From assembly GCF_900101965.1 (NCBI RefSeq), contig NZ_FNAP01000001.1, forward strand, positions 434,001 through 498,000: a stretch of 64,000 nucleotides of DNA, read 5' to 3'. Positions 48,156-56,909 of the stretch are shown here, in pieces. This stretch comes from Rhodospira trueperi. GTDB taxonomy: Bacteria > Pseudomonadota > Alphaproteobacteria > Rhodospirillales > Rhodospirillaceae. How positions within the stretch are numbered: position 1 is the stretch's first letter; every line of letters starts with the position of its first letter. Under the pieces are notes generated by a model. The model saw only the letters and a list, made by a program, of their open reading frames with translations, had not been told where the DNA came from and made no database searches. Made by a program: the position numbers and the translations under genes.

Positions 48156-49804
48156 GATCCGTCCGCCTCGGCCAGCCGTCGCACATGGTCGCGCAGACGA
48201 ACCTTCTGGATCTTGCCGGTGGAGGTTTTCGGCAACTCGTCGAAATAGATCGCGCGCGGGCATTTGTATCCGGCCAGACTTTCACGGCAGAAGGCGAGCA
48301 GGTCGTCCTCGGTTACCGTGGCGCCGTCGCGCCGTTCCACAACGGCAACGGGGGTCTCGCCCCATTTCGGATCCGGCCGCGCCACGACCCCACAGGCCAC
48401 CACATCGGGATGGCGGTACAGGACGCTCTCCACCTCGATGGACGAAATGTTCTCGCCACCCGAGATGATGATGTCCTTGGAGCGGTCCTTGAGCTGGATG
48501 TAGCCGTCCGGATGCACCACCCCCAGGTCGCCGGAGTGGAACCAGCCGCCCGCGAAGGCGGCCTTCGTGGCGTCCGGGTTCTTGAGATAGCCGCGCATGG
48601 TGATGTTGCCGCGAAAGAAGACCTCGCCGATGGTCTCGCCGTCCCACGGCACCGGCTCCAGGGTGTCGGGATTGGCGATCATCAGGTCGTCTTCCACCAG
48701 ATACCGCACGCCCTGGCGGGACTTCAGGCGCGCCTGTTCCTCGATCTTCAGATCATCCCACTCGGCATGCCACGCGCACACCGTGGCCGGCCCGTAGACC
48801 TCCGTCAGACCGTAGGTGTGAGTGACATGGAAGCCGTCGGCCTGCATGCGGGCCAGCACGATGGCCGGCGGCGGCGCGGCGGCGGTCATCACCTTGACGG
48901 TATGATCGAACGGGCGCTTCTCCGCCTCGGTGGCGTTGATGACGAAGCCCAGTACGATGGGCGCGCCGCAGAAATGCGTGACCCCATGGTCGGCGATGGC
49001 ATCGAAGATGGCCTTGGCGTTGACCTTGCGGCAGCAGACGTTGGTGCCTGCCAGCGCCGCCATGGTCCACGGAATGCACCAGCCGTTGCAGTGGAACATG
49101 GGCAGGGTCCACAGGTAGACCGACTCGTGCGGCAGGGTCCAGGTGACGATGTTGCCGACGGCGTTCAGATAGGCGCCCCGATGGTGATAGACGACGCCCT
49201 TGGGATTGCCCGTGGTGCCCGACGTGTAGTTCAGCGTGATCGCGTCCCACTCATCGGCCGGATACGTCCAGGCGAAGTCCGGATCGCCCTCCTCCAGCAA
49301 CGCCTCGTAGGTTGTCTCGCCCAGCAGTTCCCCGACACCACCGGCTTCGGAGTCGTCGATGTCGATGACCGGGATGGGTGCGTCCAACGTCCCAAGTGCC
49401 TTCTTCACACTGGGCGAGAACTCCCTGTCCGTAATCAGAATTTCGGCCTCGCCATGGGACAGAATGAAGGCGATTTCCTCCGCGCTGAGGCGGACGTTGA
49501 TGGCGTTCAGCACGGCCCCGATCATCGGCACGCCGAAATGGGCCTCGTAGAGTTCGGGTGTGTTGGAGCCAACCACGGCCACCGTCGCGCCCTTGCCGAT
49601 GCCCCGCTTCGAGAGCGCCGAGGCCAGTCGCCGCGCCCGCTCCCGCGTTTGGCTCCAGGTGTAGCGGCGGGCGCCGTGGATCACGGCGACCTTGTCCGGA
49701 TAGGCCAGCGCCGCGCGGTCCAGGAACTGGAGCGGCGTCAACGGCACGAAATTGGCCGGAGTCCGGTCGAGATGCTGATCGTACTTGTTGGGCGTTCGGG
49801 GCAT
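48152..49804 (-). CDS. Acyl-CoA synthetase (AMP-binding)
   Basis: The roughly 550-residue AMP-forming ligase has Y-T-S-G-T-T-G-N-P-K-G-V-V-Y-H-H (P-loop), H-T-Y-G-L-T-E-V-Y-G-P, W-F-H-S-G-D-L-G-V-V-H, I-I-S-G-G-E-N-I-S and the C-terminal catalytic lysine in K-T-S-T-G-K-I-Q-K. It resembles medium-chain or methylthiopropionate (DmdB-type) ligases; the acid is not decided by sequence. It heads the minus-strand valine-type degradation run. The ATG at 49804 is chosen since the family normally starts near M-P-R-T-x-N-x-Y. Confidence 0.92.
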   Translation of the reverse strand: MPRTPNKYDQHLDRTPANFVPLTPLQFLDRAALAYPDKVAVIHGARRYTWSQTRERARRLASALSKRGIGKGATVAVVGSNTPELYEAHFGVPMIGAVLNAINVRLSAEEIAFILSHGEAEILITDREFSPSVKKALGTLDAPIPVIDIDDSEAGGVGELLGETTYEALLEEGDPDFAWTYPADEWDAITLNYTSGTTGNPKGVVYHHRGAYLNAVGNIVTWTLPHESVYLWTLPMFHCNGWCIPWTMAALAGTNVCCRKVNAKAIFDAIADHGVTHFCGAPIVLGFVINATEAEKRPFDHTVKVMTAAAPPPAIVLARMQADGFHVTHTYGLTEVYGPATVCAWHAEWDDLKIEEQARLKSRQGVRYLVEDDLMIANPDTLEPVPWDGETIGEVFFRGNITMRGYLKNPDATKAAFAGGWFHSGDLGVVHPDGYIQLKDRSKDIIISGGENISSIEVESVLYRHPDVVACGVVARPDPKWGETPVAVVERRDGATVTEDDLLAFCRESLAGYKCPRAIYFDELPKTSTGKIQKVRLRDHVRRLAEADGS

Positions 49805-49989
49805 GGCGGTCGTTCTCCCGGAAACGAACGGTACGGCTCCCTGGATAGTCCAAACGCGCACCCCGAAAAAGGGGCGTCCGGTCGCGTCCGTTTCGGATCC
49901 CCCTTTCTGTGGCGGTCCCGGAGGGCTATGTCTGGGGCGACCCGCGCGGCCCGGCGCGCACGCCTGATCCCCAATGCGATGGAGCTCCC

Positions 49990-50460
49990 ATGGCCCGCCT
50001 GACCGTCAATGGCACGGAGCATGATCTTGATCTGGCCCCGGACGTTCCCCTGTTGTGGGCGTTGCGCGACACGCTGGGCCTGACCGGCACGAAATACGGC
50101 TGCGGCCTGTCGCAATGCGGCGCCTGCACGGTGCATGTCGATGGGCAAGCGGTGCGCGCCTGCCAGACGTATGTCGGCGATGTGACCGACACCGAGATCA
50201 CCACCATCGAGGGACTGTCCGGCCCCGTCGCGGACGCCGTGCTGAAGGCCTGGGAGGATCTGAGCGTCAGTCAGTGCGGCTACTGCCAGCCGGGACAGAT
50301 CATGGAGGCGGTCGCCCTTCTTGCTGGCACCCCAGAGCCTGACGACGAGGCCATCAACGCGGCGATGAACGGCAACCTGTGCCGGTGCGGCACCTACGGG
50401 CGGATTCGCGCGGCCATCCATGCGGCGGCCGAAGCCCTGAAGCAGACCGAAAGGGGGTGA
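49990..50460 (+). CDS. Molybdenum hydroxylase small subunit, [2Fe-2S] (IorA-like)
   Basis: The 156-residue protein carries two [2Fe-2S] clusters: Cys38, Cys43, Cys46 and Cys58 (plant-type), then Cys96, Cys99, Cys131 and Cys133. This is the small subunit of two-component molybdenum hydroxylases related to isoquinoline 1-oxidoreductase. It passes electrons from the large subunit to an outer acceptor. It lies four bases before the large-subunit gene and starts with GGAG just upstream. The acceptor, usually a cytochrome c, is not encoded beside it. Confidence 0.95.
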   Translation: MARLTVNGTEHDLDLAPDVPLLWALRDTLGLTGTKYGCGLSQCGACTVHVDGQAVRACQTYVGDVTDTEITTIEGLSGPVADAVLKAWEDLSVSQCGYCQPGQIMEAVALLAGTPEPDDEAINAAMNGNLCRCGTYGRIRAAIHAAAEALKQTERG

Positions 50461-50464
50461 CGCC

Positions 50465-52678
50465 ATGACCCGTGTTTTCGAGCGCCCCACCTCCTCCCCA
50501 CTTCATCCCTCGCGGCGCACCGTGCTGAAGGTCATGGCTGGTGCGGGAGCCGGCCTGACCCTTGGGATCACCCTTCCCCAGGCAAGGGCACAGGACGCCT
50601 CACCCTCCGCTGACGACTCGGACACCTTCGCCCCCAACGCCTTTGTCCGTGTTTTGCCGGACAACACCGTCACCGTGCTCATCAAGCACCTGGAAATGGG
50701 CCAGGGCGTTTTCACCGGCCTGACCACCCTTGTCGCCGAGGAAATGGACACCGCCTGGGAGCAGATGCGGCCGGAGCATTCGCCGGCCGATGCCAAGCTG
50801 TATAACAATCTGCACTGGGGACCGGTCCAGGGCACCGGGGGAAGCTCCTCGCTGGCCAACGCGTTCGAGCAGATGCGCCGTGCCGGCGCGGTCGCGCGCA
50901 TTCTGCTGGTTCAGGCCGCCGCCGACGCCTGGGGTGTCCCGGCCGGCGAGATTGAAACCCGGGACGGCCTGCTGCGCCACGCAGCTTCCGGGCGGGAGGC
51001 GACCTTCGGCGCCATGGCCGAGCGGGCCGCGGTCCTCAAAGCGCCGGATCCCGCGTCGGTGACCCTTAAGAGTTCCGAGGATTTCCGACTGATCGGTCGC
51101 GACCACCTGTCCCGCCCGGACAGCGCCAAGAAGGTTCGCGGCCAGACCACATACGCCGCCGACGTTCGGTTGCCCGGCATGCTCTCCGCCCTGGTGCGCC
51201 GTCCATCCCGATTCGGCGCGGTGCCGGGCAGAATCGATGGCGAGGCCGCCTTGGCCATGTCCGGTGTGCGTGCGGTGCTGCCCCTGCCTCACGGCGTGGC
51301 GGTTGTCGCCGAAAGCCACTGGCAGGCCGTGAAGGCCCGCGAAGCCATCAAGATCGAGTGGGACGAGTCGGGCGCCGTTAAGACCGGCTCCAAGGCCCTG
51401 CTGGAACAGTATCGAGACCTGGGCGGCACCTCGGGAACAACGTTCCGGAGCGACGGTGACGCGCTCGCGGCATTGGCCGAGCCGGAGTCACAAGTCATCG
51501 AGGCGGTCTACGATGTGCCGTTCGCCGCCCACGCGCCGATGGAACCGCTCAGCGCCGGCGCCATGATGACCGATACCGGGATCGAGGTCTGGGCGGGGGC
51601 GCAGTCCCCCACCTTCGATGTTCTCAACATCGCCGCCGCCGCCCGCCTGAAGCCGGATCAGGTCCGGTTGCGCATCATCCAGGCCGGCGGCAGCTTCGGC
51701 CGCCGCGCCAGCCCGAACAGTGACTCCCTCGTCGAAGTCGCCGCGATTGCCCGCGGCCTCGCCGATCAGGGCATTGAGGCGCCCGTCACGCTGACCTGGA
51801 CGCGGGAAGATGACATCCGGGGTGGATACTATCGGCCGATGGCCGTGCATGCCGTGGCCGGTGCCCTGACCCAGGACGGCCAGCCGAGTGCGTGGCGGCA
51901 CCGCGTGGTCACGCAATCCCTCCTCAAGAACACGCCGTTCGCAGCCACACTGATCGAGGACGGCATCGACCGGACGTCGGTCGAGGGCGTGATCGACCTG
52001 CCCTATGCCATCGCCAACGTGAAGGGCGAACTGCATTCCCCGGAACCCGGCATTCCCGGATTGTGGTGGCGCTCCGTCGGGCACTCCCACACGGCCTTCG
52101 CGGTCGAGAGCTTCATCGACGAGATGGCCCACGCCGCCGGCGCAGACCCTCTGGTGATGCGCCGTGACCTGCTGCAGGATCATCCGCGTCTGCTCAATGT
52201 TCTGAACGTGGCGGCGAAGGAGGCGGGGTGGGGCCTGCCCCAGCAAGAGGGCCAGGGGCAAGGACTGGCGGTGCATACCTCGTTCAACACCCATGTTGCC
52301 CATGTGGCCGAGGTCACCGTCAAGGATGGTGCTATCCGTGTGGACCGCCTGATCTGCGCGGTGGATTGCGGCCTGCCCGTCAACCCCGATGTCATCCGCG
52401 CCCAGATTGCCGGCGGCTCCATCTTCGGCCTGTCGGCGGCGCTGCGCGGGCGGGTGACCCTGGATGACACCGGGCTTGTCAGCCAGTCGAACTTCCACGA
52501 TTACGAGATCATTCGCATGGGCGGCGCGCCGGAGATCGAGGTGCATATCGTGCCCTCGACCGAGCCGCCCACCGGCGTCGGCGAGCCCGGCGTGCCGACC
52601 GTGGCTCCGGCCGTGGCCAATGCCGTCTTCGCCGCCACCGGCAAGCGGCTGCGGTCCCTGCCATTGCGGCTGGGGTAG
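50465..52678 (+). CDS. Molybdenum hydroxylase large subunit (IorB-like), Tat-exported
   Basis: The 737-residue protein opens with a twin-arginine signal (S-R-R-T-V-L-K at residues 16-22, then A-G-A-G-A-G-L-T-L-G-I-T-L), so the folded enzyme is exported. Two xanthine-dehydrogenase-like molybdenum domains follow (L-K-H-L-E-M-G-Q-G-V-F-T-G, G-T-G-G-S-S-S-L, I-I-Q-A-G-G-S-F-G-R-R). A C-terminal G-V-G-E-P-G-V-P-T-V-A-P-A holds the catalytic Glu region. It oxidises an N-heterocycle or aldehyde, substrate unknown. Periplasmic oxidation with a cytochrome partner is expected. Confidence 0.93.
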   Translation: MTRVFERPTSSPLHPSRRTVLKVMAGAGAGLTLGITLPQARAQDASPSADDSDTFAPNAFVRVLPDNTVTVLIKHLEMGQGVFTGLTTLVAEEMDTAWEQMRPEHSPADAKLYNNLHWGPVQGTGGSSSLANAFEQMRRAGAVARILLVQAAADAWGVPAGEIETRDGLLRHAASGREATFGAMAERAAVLKAPDPASVTLKSSEDFRLIGRDHLSRPDSAKKVRGQTTYAADVRLPGMLSALVRRPSRFGAVPGRIDGEAALAMSGVRAVLPLPHGVAVVAESHWQAVKAREAIKIEWDESGAVKTGSKALLEQYRDLGGTSGTTFRSDGDALAALAEPESQVIEAVYDVPFAAHAPMEPLSAGAMMTDTGIEVWAGAQSPTFDVLNIAAAARLKPDQVRLRIIQAGGSFGRRASPNSDSLVEVAAIARGLADQGIEAPVTLTWTREDDIRGGYYRPMAVHAVAGALTQDGQPSAWRHRVVTQSLLKNTPFAATLIEDGIDRTSVEGVIDLPYAIANVKGELHSPEPGIPGLWWRSVGHSHTAFAVESFIDEMAHAAGADPLVMRRDLLQDHPRLLNVLNVAAKEAGWGLPQQEGQGQGLAVHTSFNTHVAHVAEVTVKDGAIRVDRLICAVDCGLPVNPDVIRAQIAGGSIFGLSAALRGRVTLDDTGLVSQSNFHDYEIIRMGGAPEIEVHIVPSTEPPTGVGEPGVPTVAPAVANAVFAATGKRLRSLPLRLG

Positions 52679-52691
52679 ATGCGGTGACGGC

Positions 52692-53888
52692 ATGAAGCTG
52701 GCCCCTGCCCTTCCTCGTGGCCCTGTGGCGCGGGTCAGCCTGTTCTACGCCACGATGTTCACCGGCATCGGCGTCATGATGCCGTTCTGGCCGGCGTGGC
52801 TGGAAACGCGGGGCCTGGGCGCCGTGGAAATCGGTCTGGTCATGGCCGCCAGCCAGTGGTCGAAGGTCCTGACCAACCCGGTTGTTTCCAGCCGCGTGGA
52901 TCAGACCGGCGCCCGGCGCGGGACCATGGTGGGGTTGGCTCTGGCCAGCCTGATTGGCTTCGCCCTGCTGACCCCGTTGTCGGGGTTCTGGCCCATCTTT
53001 CTGCTGGCCGTGCCGGCGACGGCATGCATGGCGGCCCTTCTACCGCTCGCTGAATCCGTGGCCATGGGCGTCGCTCAGGGCACAGGGGCCGACTATGGCC
53101 GCATGCGGCTGTGGGGTTCTCTGACCTTCATCGTCGCGGCGGTCACCGCCGGCGCGCTGCTGGAGGTGGTTCCGGTAACCGTGCTGGTCCCGGTCGCCAT
53201 TCTCTCCGCCCTGGCGCTGACCGCCGTCAGCGCCGCCCGGTTGCCGCCCGACGAGCGACGCTCGTCTGTCGCCGGCCAGTCGGGGCCATGGCCGGGCCAC
53301 GGATTGTGGTCCTTGTTGAAAGAGCCGCGCTTCGCGCTGTTCCTGGCGTGCGTCGGCCTGTCCCAGGCCAGTCACGCGCCGTACTACGGCTTCGCGACGC
53401 TGCATTGGCGCGCCGCCGGTCTGTCGGACCCCACCATCGGCCTGTTGTGGGCGCTGGGGGTGATCGTCGAGATCGCCCTGTTCGCCGTCGGCAACCGCGC
53501 GCTGGCGCGGCTCGGCCCCATGGGACTGTTGCTGATCGCGGGGGCCGGCGGGCTGCTGCGCTGGAGCGTGCTGGCGATCACGACGGACCCGGCCGCGCTG
53601 TTCGCCGTGCAGGGGTTGCACGCCCTGACCTACGCCGCCGGACACCTGGGCGCCATGCACTTCATCGCCCGCGCGGTGCCGCCCGGATATGCCGTGCGGG
53701 CACAGGGGCTCTATTCCGCCCTGGCCATGGGCGCCCTGTTGGGGCTGGCCATGATTGCCTCCGGCTGGCTGTACGAGGTCATCGGCGGCCCCGTGTTCCT
53801 GCTGGGCACGGTCCTGTGCGCGGGGTCGCTGGTCGCCGGCCTGGCCTTGGCGCGGCGGTGGGACGGAGCGGTTCTTTGGACACGATGA
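52692..53888 (+). CDS. MFS permease of the phenylpropionate (HCA) type
   Basis: The 398-residue membrane protein starts F-Y-A-T-M-F-T-G-I-G-V-M-M-P-F-W-P-A-W-L and contains R-M-R-L-W-G-S-L-T-F-I and a second half with L-G-A-M-H-F-I-A-R-A-V-P, typical of the 3-phenylpropionate permease branch of MFS. It lies 13 bases after the molybdenum hydroxylase large subunit and may import that enzyme's substrate, or an aromatic acid. This link is an inference from position. Confidence 0.82.
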   Translation: MKLAPALPRGPVARVSLFYATMFTGIGVMMPFWPAWLETRGLGAVEIGLVMAASQWSKVLTNPVVSSRVDQTGARRGTMVGLALASLIGFALLTPLSGFWPIFLLAVPATACMAALLPLAESVAMGVAQGTGADYGRMRLWGSLTFIVAAVTAGALLEVVPVTVLVPVAILSALALTAVSAARLPPDERRSSVAGQSGPWPGHGLWSLLKEPRFALFLACVGLSQASHAPYYGFATLHWRAAGLSDPTIGLLWALGVIVEIALFAVGNRALARLGPMGLLLIAGAGGLLRWSVLAITTDPAALFAVQGLHALTYAAGHLGAMHFIARAVPPGYAVRAQGLYSALAMGALLGLAMIASGWLYEVIGGPVFLLGTVLCAGSLVAGLALARRWDGAVLWTR

Positions 53889-53898
53889 CGCGCCCGGA

Positions 53899-54663
53899 TC
53901 ACGGCCCCAGACTGTAACCGCGCTCGTCGGTCACGAGCAGGCGCGGCTCGCGCGGGTCCGCCTCGATCTTGCGCCGCAGGCGGTGAATGTGCGTTTCCAG
54001 CGTGTGCGTGGTCACCCCGTCGGCGTAGCCCCAGACCTCAGCCAACAGGGCCTCGCGGCTGACCGGCAAAGGGGCATCGTACAGGCACGCCAGAATGGCC
54101 GCCTCCTTTTCCGTCAGGGCCAACACCTGACCGCTTGCCCGCTCCACCAGGGTCCGTCCCGCCGGGTCGCACACATAGGGTCCGAGCGTGAAACCGGTGC
54201 CCGGTGCGCCAAGCGTGGTCGCCTGGATCCGTTCGGTCAGCGCGTTCCGCAACAGCGTCACCAGAACCCCCAATCGCACCGGCCGATTCGTGCTGACCAC
54301 ACCCGCCGGCCAGTCGCCCCGGGACGGGCCGCCCCCGGGCACCATCAGCACCACCGGCAATCCCGGACAAACCGACCGTAGGCTGGCGGCCTGAGCGCGT
54401 CCGTCCGCATCGTCCAGGGCCGACGCCACGGCGATATCCCAGGGCGGCGGTCCCTCCGGCCCGATCTCACGCATGGCATCGGACAGCGCGTCCTCGACGG
54501 ACACCGCCTCCGTCACTTCGGCGATACCGGACTCATCCGTCAGGTGCGACCCAAGGTGACCGGCGAGCGCGCGACGGGGCGCCTCATCGCCGTCGATCAA
54601 CAAGACCCGTGTGCCCCGTGTTCCATCGTGGAAGGGACCGGCCGATGCTTGCATCCCTGTCAT
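53899..54663 (-). CDS. Winged-helix regulator with a degenerate receiver domain
   Basis: The 254-residue protein has a C-terminal OmpR-type winged helix (L-T-E-K-E-A-A-I-L-A-C-L, Y-A-D-G-V-T-T-H-T-L-E-T-H-I-H-R-L-R-R-K). The N-terminal half looks like a receiver (V-L-L-I-D-G-D-E at 20-27). The phosphoacceptor position is Ser81 in D-I-A-V-A-S-A-L-D-D, the usual Thr is absent (V-L-M-V), and the conserved Lys is Arg (N-R-P-V-R-L). It probably acts without phosphorylation. No kinase gene is adjacent. It faces away from ribA across a short promoter gap. Confidence 0.85.
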   Translation of the reverse strand: MTGMQASAGPFHDGTRGTRVLLIDGDEAPRRALAGHLGSHLTDESGIAEVTEAVSVEDALSDAMREIGPEGPPPWDIAVASALDDADGRAQAASLRSVCPGLPVVLMVPGGGPSRGDWPAGVVSTNRPVRLGVLVTLLRNALTERIQATTLGAPGTGFTLGPYVCDPAGRTLVERASGQVLALTEKEAAILACLYDAPLPVSREALLAEVWGYADGVTTHTLETHIHRLRRKIEADPREPRLLVTDERGYSLGP

Positions 54664-54781
54664 GGCATCGTCTTATATCATCAATCGACGCAACACACGC
54701 CTCGGCCCTTTGTCTTAGTCCGAATGGAGGGCCTCGGCCAGCGCCCCGTTCCTTTCTCGCGTCCGGAGTACCGTTCTTCTC

Positions 54782-55930
54782 ATGAGCGCCCAACCGCAGC
54801 CGTCGAATCCCGCGCCGACACCGCCTTCTTCGCTCACCTCGCTCGACCGCGTGGGCCGTGCCATCGCCGAACTACGCCGGGGCGCGGCCGTGGCCGTCAT
54901 CGGCCCCGGCGACGCCGTGATCGCGATGACGGCAGAGGGCATGGACGGCGCCGCTCTCGCCCGCCTGTCCGTGCTGGGGGACGCCCCCCCCGCGCTTCTG
55001 GTCACGGCTCGACGGGCGGCCGTGCTGCATCTGTCGGCGCCCGGACCCGGAGCCGTGCGACTCGTCATGCCAGGGGGGCTGACGGAAGAGCGCCTGCGCC
55101 TGCTCGCCGATCCGGAGGCGAACGACACCGGTCCGGTCCCGTCCGGCTCCAGCGTCGAACCCCTTGCGGCCGGAAGCGGTGCGGGCGCCAGCGTGGCGTT
55201 GGCCAAGCTGGCCCGCCTACTGCCGGCCACGGTTACCGTGCCGTGTCCGGCCCCCGCGCTGGAGGCGGATGCGTGGGCCCGTGCCCGCGATCTGGTGGCT
55301 GTGGCCGCCGAGGACATCATGGGGTACCACGACACAGCCGCCCGCGCGCTGCGCCCGGTCGGCGAGGCACGTGTGCCCCTTGACGGCGCGGAAGACACCC
55401 GTGTGGTGGCCTTCCGTCCGGTCGATGGCGGCATTGAGCATCTGGCCATCGTCATCGGCCATCCCGATCCGGCCCAGCCGGTTCTGGCGCGCCTGCATTC
55501 AGAGTGCTTTACCGGCGACCTGCTGGGCTCCCTACGATGCGATTGTGGCGAACAGTTGCGCGGCGCGATCGCGGCCATCGCCGCCGAAGGTGCCGGCGCC
55601 CTGCTTTATCTGGCCCAGGAAGGGCGCGGCATCGGACTGGTCAACAAGCTGCGCGCCTATTGCCTTCAGGACAGCGGACTGGACACGGTGGACGCCAACG
55701 AACAGCTTGGCTTCGACGACGATGAGCGGTTGTACTCGCCCGCGGCCGAAATCTTGCGCCAACTCGGCTTCCAGCGCGTGCGTCTGATGACGAACAACCC
55801 ACGCAAGGTGGCTGCCCTGGCGCGCCACCGGATCGAGGTCGTGGAACGCGTGCCGCACAGTTTTCCGGCCAATACGCACAATCTAGGCTACCTGCGGGCC
55901 AAGGCCCGGCGCAGCGGTCATCTGTTCTGA
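54782..55930 (+). CDS. ribA: GTP cyclohydrolase II with degenerate RibB-like N-terminal domain
   Basis: The 382-residue protein has a C-terminal, complete GTP cyclohydrolase II domain: R-L-H-S-E-C242-F-T-G-D-L-L-G-S-L-R-C253-D-C255-G, E-G-R-G-I-G-L, and M-T-N-N-P-R-K. It makes the pyrimidine precursor of riboflavin from GTP. The first 200 residues look like a DHBP synthase (A-I-A-E-L-R-R-G) but the acidic [10 protein letters not shown] block is replaced by G-P-G-D-A-V-I-A-M-T, so that activity should be lost. It complements the RibBA of the rib operon, whose cyclohydrolase domain lacks its zinc cysteines. Confidence 0.93.
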   Translation: MSAQPQPSNPAPTPPSSLTSLDRVGRAIAELRRGAAVAVIGPGDAVIAMTAEGMDGAALARLSVLGDAPPALLVTARRAAVLHLSAPGPGAVRLVMPGGLTEERLRLLADPEANDTGPVPSGSSVEPLAAGSGAGASVALAKLARLLPATVTVPCPAPALEADAWARARDLVAVAAEDIMGYHDTAARALRPVGEARVPLDGAEDTRVVAFRPVDGGIEHLAIVIGHPDPAQPVLARLHSECFTGDLLGSLRCDCGEQLRGAIAAIAAEGAGALLYLAQEGRGIGLVNKLRAYCLQDSGLDTVDANEQLGFDDDERLYSPAAEILRQLGFQRVRLMTNNPRKVAALARHRIEVVERVPHSFPANTHNLGYLRAKARRSGHLF

Positions 55931-55965
55931 GACGCGCCGCGGGCGGAACACGAACCAAAACACCC

Positions 55966-56005
55966 AAAAAAAAGGGGCCGGGAGCACCTGAGGGTGCGCC
56001 CGGCC
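55966..56005 (-). terminator. Rho-independent terminator on the minus strand with no gene in front of it
   Basis: GGCCGGG-A-GCACC (55976-55988) pairs with GGTGC-G-CCCGGCC (55993-56005), a 12-bp stem with one A-G mismatch and a 4-base loop. On its left the plus strand has eight A (55966-55973), so on the minus strand the hairpin runs into eight T, a textbook terminator. No protein gene lies on the minus strand between 56005 and 58.2 kb. Confidence 0.7.
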
Positions 56006-56130
56006 AAGGCGATGGAGAGAGAGAAGCAGAAGACCCAAGCCCCCGACGTTATCGGGATCAACCGGTCCTCTTCGGAACGACGGTCACACACTGATCAACC
56101 GCCCGATATCTACACATGATGCCCCACCAT
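55966..56130 (-). ncRNA. Candidate small RNA ending at the 55966-56005 terminator
   Basis: The minus-strand terminator implies a short transcript from the PAAR-ribA gap (55931-56257). Just before the terminator the minus strand is pyrimidine-rich (opposite the plus-strand GATGGAGAGAGAGAAGCAGA at 56011-56030), which could pair with purine-rich ribosome-binding sites, as some alphaproteobacterial small RNAs do. No clear promoter was found, and the 5' end at about 56130 is a guess. The rest of the gap holds no supported gene. Confidence 0.3.
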
Positions 56131-56257
56131 GTCTGCGGCAAGGCGTGGCCAAGGAAAGAATGTGGCAGGCTTCGCTTCCCGAACCCGTCACAGGGCGATG
56201 GATCGCCTCCCGCCTTCCATGATAGGCTGATGTTCGTGACCCCAGGAGGTTTCTACC

Positions 56258-56542
56258 ATGCCCATGCCCGCCTCGCGTATCGGCGACAATCATGTCTGCC
56301 CCTTGGTGACCGGCGTGGTGCCCCACGTCGGTGGTCCGATCATCACCGGCGCGCCCACCACGCTGATCGGCGGCATGCCGGCCGCGCGCGTGTCGGACAT
56401 GTGCACCTGCGTGGGTCCGCCCGACACCATTGCGTCTGGATCCCCGACCGTTTTGATCAGCGGCATGCCGGCGGCCCGCATTACCAGCAACACCGCCCAT
56501 GGAGGTGTCGTGGTCGTGGGCTTTCCCACGGTGCTTGTCTGA
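56258..56542 (+). CDS. PAAR-domain protein
   Basis: The 94-residue Gly/Pro/Ala-rich protein is almost only a PAAR repeat domain. The start M-P-M-P-A-S-R-I-G-D, V-V-P-H-V-G-G-P-I-I, then twice a G-M-P-A-A-R segment (G-G-M-P-A-A-R and S-G-M-P-A-A-R), with C-T-C-V-G-P between. Such proteins sharpen the tip of type VI secretion or contractile spikes. AGGAGG lies nine bases upstream of the start. No other secretion or phage-tail genes are in the window, so it is an orphan or an effector-linked tip. Confidence 0.9.
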   Translation: MPMPASRIGDNHVCPLVTGVVPHVGGPIITGAPTTLIGGMPAARVSDMCTCVGPPDTIASGSPTVLISGMPAARITSNTAHGGVVVVGFPTVLV

Positions 56543-56909
56543 CGGCGACAGCGAGCCAATCGCCTCCTCCTTAATATATCTTGACCGACTCTCGGCCGCC
56601 CGCCACTATCCCTTGATAGGTTGAAGGCGTGCGCCCTGAGCTTTCGCGTCGCCGCCGGAGTAGGGGGCCGCAGCATCCCTATGTTATCAGACCGGTTGAG
56701 GCAGAAAGCCCAATATACTGATTTCGGCGCTTTTCCTGCCCCGTGTCGCTCGCAACATTTTGAAACAATGATTGATTTGCGCAGCGACAGTGGTCCGTCT
56801 AACTCTTGATCATGAAAAGGCGAACGTCCGGCTGGGGATTTTTCGGTTATCAGCGCTCTTGGGACGTTCACTGCCGTGCACCGTGTCAGACCGTCAAGGA
56901 CCCGTGATC
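56543..56909. other. Long leader region upstream of lpxC
   Basis: The 367 bases between the PAAR gene and the lpxC start hold no supported gene. They are AT-richer than average in parts (for example TTAATATATCTTGACC near 56572 and ACATTTTGAAACAATG near 56756), so a promoter for lpxC is likely here, but no well-spaced -35/-10 pair stands out. Confidence 0.4.

Noticed and set aside
48146-50002. Open frame of 618 codons opposite the acyl-CoA synthetase gene
   Set aside because: Antisense shadow; the minus-strand frame has all ligase motifs.
56012-56119. 35-codon frame on the plus strand after the ribA gene
   Set aside because: No ribosome-binding site or recognisable features, and it overlaps the candidate minus-strand small RNA; chance frame is more likely.
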